Of a DNA stretch of 6,575 nt, positions 4,153 to 6,575 are shown piece by piece; the stretch's first letter is position 1, and every line of letters starts with the position of its first letter. Source of the DNA: Bacillota bacterium (lineage in GTDB: Bacteria; Bacillota; Clostridia; Clostridiales; Clostridiaceae); assembly GCA_023417975.1 (NCBI GenBank), contig JAEZDX010000377.1, forward strand, positions 1-6,575, in the 5' to 3' direction. Under the pieces are notes generated by a model. It did no database searches and was not told the DNA's origin. It saw only the letters and a program-made list of their open reading frames with translations. The position numbers and the translations under genes were made by a program.

Positions 4153-6575
4153 GTGCTGCGTATTGCTTTCCGAACAACAAATCATATTGTATTAAATAAT
4201 AATTTTTTAGCACATCATCCTGAAGCAGCTGAGTTTTATTTTGAAGATTATTGTTAAGATAAGGATACTTATCGCCTACAGTCTTAAGATAATCAAAATA
4301 TGCTGGATAACTAACACCTGAATCCTTTAGTATTTCATATCCAAGCAAATTAGGAGAAATCGGTGAATCTATTACAGGCAGCTCCTTATAGCTAGCCCAC
4401 CTTACCACAGGAGTCTCAAACATCTTTATATTATTTTCAGGTATGGAATTTTCGTCCAGGAATCCGGTTTTATTATATATGTCATAATTGTTTAATGGAT
4501 ACCCCAAACGCGGAAGATGGTCTCCAAATACATAAACAAGAGTAGGTCTGCTGCTTTTGGCTGCTGCATCGATAACTTTTCCTATTTCCTTATCTCCATC
4601 ATATATTCCCTGGCTATAATTATCCAATATATCCTTTTCTTGATTGTTGAGTTTATCCGATGTTGCTTTTATCTCCGTATCACCATAATCCTTGCTGGCA
4701 GAATCATAGGAATCATGATTCTGTATAGATACTCCCATTATAAATTTAGGCTTACTGTCGGAACTATCATTAAGAGTGTCAATTATCTTGTCTGCAAATT
4801 TATCATCGGAAACAAAGCTGCCTTTTTTATCTTGGGCATAGTTAAAACCATTTATGTCAATAAACTTCTCAAAGCCTAAAAAGCTATAAACCTTGCTTCT
4901 ATTATACATTTCCCCAGTATTAGGATGAATAGCTGTAGTTGCGTAACCATTCTCTTTAAAAACCTGTGGAAGTGCCATTATATTATGGCTTACATAAACA
5001 TCATAGGATATTACTCCTTTATTAAAGAAAAAGTTTGATAATCCTGTAAGCACTTCAAACTCTACATTGGCAGTTCCCCCTCCAAACACAGGAGATATAA
5101 ATGTAGCATTTTGATATTGTTTCAAATTTGTATTAACCGGCTTATTAAATTCTACATTAGGCAGATTGCTTGGATCCCAGAAGGATTCTTGCAAAATTAC
5201 TATTACATTAGGCTGCTGTTCAAGCTTTGCATTACTTACTTCAGAGTTAAGCTTTGCATTTACCGTTACCGCCGGTGTGGATTCATTTATGATAGCCTCT
5301 ATCTTTTCCTTACTATAATCATCTGGTTTTACATTGAGATACTTACTAATATTTTTTAGGTATATATAATTTTCAACATATACTCCATTATTAATAAATT
5401 CATCAATACTGTCTTCCCAAGTCTTACATATATTGACACTAGCAAATCCGAAGATATCTATCTGATACATGTTATAAAAGAGTATGCTTACTGCTGCAAT
5501 TAACAGTAGAAAATTCGGATGTGGCTTTAAAAACAGCAGCACCCTCTTAAGATTCTTTATAAGCAGCGCAATCAAAAGGAGTGAAACTATTATCAAAGCT
5601 ACAATTGCCTTACCGGATACATAATTTTTAGAAATTATTACAGCATCTTTAATTAGGAATGTATCCCATAAATAAAACGGCTCATTAAAAAACTTAACTT
5701 TAATCAGGTTTGCCACTACAAGAAAAACATTCAGAATAATCATTAGCACGCTTCCAAGATGTATTCCAAGCAAGGCGGAAATTGCAGTATACATCATGAG
5801 TACAAACAGTACGTTGTATGCAAAGGCTACTGTACTAAAGCACTTTAATAATTCTTCAATGCTATTCCCTCTAAGAACAAATTCTACCAAAGCAACTTGA
5901 ACAAATGCAAAACCGATTATAAAAAGTGCCTTTATAATTATTTGGGTCAAAGAGATTCTTGCTTTACAGCGACTTTTCAAATTTAATATCTCTGACTTTC
6001 TTAAAATAATATTCAATCTTATATAAACAACCATATAAAATATCGCTAAAATAAGAGCTGCTGCTACTGCAAAGAAAGTATTAAATTTAATATAGCTTAG
6101 TAAATACAAAACAGGTACTAGCACAGTAAATGCAGCACTCATAGCTCTAAGATTAGTATTGTCCCGCTTCATAAACTCCTTTATTTTAACATTGGACCAT
6201 AATAAATCTACAGCTGAGGAAATCAATATTAAAAAGCAAAGTACGATTATTGGAGAATACACAAAAATGGATTTATTATTATAAAAATCATATATAAACC
6301 TAAGTTCAGTTGAATAATCCTTTGCTAAAACGCCTAAATATACCCCTGATATTACAGATGCAGACACCAGTAGTGCTATTACAACTGCAATTATTGAAGG
6401 TACACTATGCTTAATCTTTATCCTATCCAATTCAAACCCAAGAATATAAAACGGATAATATAAAAATATGAACAATGGCATATGGACAACATGAAAGGGA
6501 ATTAAAAAGGATAAAGCTAAAGCCACAATTACACTCAATATCATATAACCCTTATACTTACTCAAAAAAGGTGTG
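4142..6575 (-). CDS. LTA-synthase-family phosphoglycerol transferase with 11 membrane helices (GacH-like layout), 5' end probably cut
   Basis: Enzymes of this family move sn-glycerol-1-phosphate from phosphatidylglycerol onto lipoteichoic acid or wall polysaccharide outside the membrane. Numbering is from the TTG at 6565 (807 residues). About 11 hydrophobic helices fill residues 7-368 (near 7-24, 29-45, 56-80, 100-122, 140-160, 163-188, 207-231, 243-267, 270-290, 319-337, 350-368). A linker (370-450) follows, then the alkaline-phosphatase/sulfatase-fold domain (about 452-735). The active site is complete: Glu460 in VIVILQES (metal), Thr498 in FGGGTANVEFE (nucleophile), His617 in QNHDS, and Asp682-His683 in FGDHLP. 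A tail of about 70 residues follows. The classic LtaS has 5 helices and about 640 residues; 11 helices and over 800 residues resemble the streptococcal polysaccharide transferase GacH. The frame stays open upstream of TTG 6565 to the edge and no ribosome binding site is visible, so the true start is probably beyond the window. Confidence 0.88.
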   Translation of the reverse strand, partial: TPFLSKYKGYMILSVIVALALSFLIPFHVVHMPLFIFLYYPFYILGFELDRIKIKHSVPSIIAVVIALLVSASVISGVYLGVLAKDYSTELRFIYDFYNNKSIFVYSPIIVLCFLILISSAVDLLWSNVKIKEFMKRDNTNLRAMSAAFTVLVPVLYLLSYIKFNTFFAVAAALILAIFYMVVYIRLNIILRKSEILNLKSRCKARISLTQIIIKALFIIGFAFVQVALVEFVLRGNSIEELLKCFSTVAFAYNVLFVLMMYTAISALLGIHLGSVLMIILNVFLVVANLIKVKFFNEPFYLWDTFLIKDAVIISKNYVSGKAIVALIIVSLLLIALLIKNLKRVLLFLKPHPNFLLLIAAVSILFYNMYQIDIFGFASVNICKTWEDSIDEFINNGVYVENYIYLKNISKYLNVKPDDYSKEKIEAIINESTPAVTVNAKLNSEVSNAKLEQQPNVIVILQESFWDPSNLPNVEFNKPVNTNLKQYQNATFISPVFGGGTANVEFEVLTGLSNFFFNKGVISYDVYVSHNIMALPQVFKENGYATTAIHPNTGEMYNRSKVYSFLGFEKFIDINGFNYAQDKKGSFVSDDKFADKIIDTLNDSSDSKPKFIMGVSIQNHDSYDSASKDYGDTEIKATSDKLNNQEKDILDNYSQGIYDGDKEIGKVIDAAAKSSRPTLVYVFGDHLPRLGYPLNNYDIYNKTGFLDENSIPENNIKMFETPVVRWASYKELPVIDSPISPNLLGYEILKDSGVSYPAYFDYLKTVGDKYPYLNNNLQNKTQLLQDDVLKNYYLIQYDLLFGKQYAAQNQ

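Noticed and set aside
4066..4257. 63-codon plus-strand open frame
   Set aside because: It crosses the terminator hairpin and the 3' end of the transferase gene, with no ribosome binding site or recognisable domain.
4517..5359. Two plus-strand open frames (4517-4879 and 5111-5359)
   Set aside because: Both are antisense to the catalytic domain of the transferase, whose active-site motifs are intact.

Overview
The window comes from a low-GC Gram-positive bacterium, most likely a Clostridium-like member of the Clostridia. The grounds are the strongly AT-rich sequence, strong GGAGG-type ribosome binding sites, the use of TTG and GTG starts, a DUF5052-type lipoprotein, and an LTA-synthase-family enzyme. 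All gene calls rest on reading motifs by eye; no database search was run.

Layout. (1) Bases 2-922, + strand: the C-terminal three quarters of an M20-family amidohydrolase (AbgB/PM20D2-like). Its fold signatures remain, but several metal-site residues are replaced. (2) Bases 953-1465, - strand: a small protein with two membrane helices and a PH-like cytoplasmic domain. It converges on gene 1 and shares a bidirectional terminator with it. (3) Bases 1466-1781: a divergent control region with two opposing promoters, several dyads and a short direct repeat. (4) Bases 1782-2723 and 2743-3297, + strand: a probable two-gene operon for a CorA-type magnesium/divalent-cation channel and a TetR-family regulator, ended by a long perfect hairpin that also serves the converging gene. 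(5) Bases 3360-3974, - strand: a DUF5052-type lipoprotein with its own extended -10 promoter. (6) Bases 4142 to the right edge, - strand: a large 11-helix membrane protein with an extracellular sulfatase-fold phosphoglycerol transferase domain, complete in its active site but probably cut at its N-terminus by the window edge.

The genes form short, separately terminated units, not one pathway. Cell-envelope functions dominate: cation channel, lipoprotein, phosphoglycerol transferase and small membrane protein. I see no CRISPR array, tRNA, rRNA, transposase or phage gene, and no convincing new multi-gene system. The most notable points are the degenerate M20 protein, the GacH-like architecture of the transferase, stop codons built into all three terminator hairpins, and the dyad-rich divergent region beside the TetR operon.
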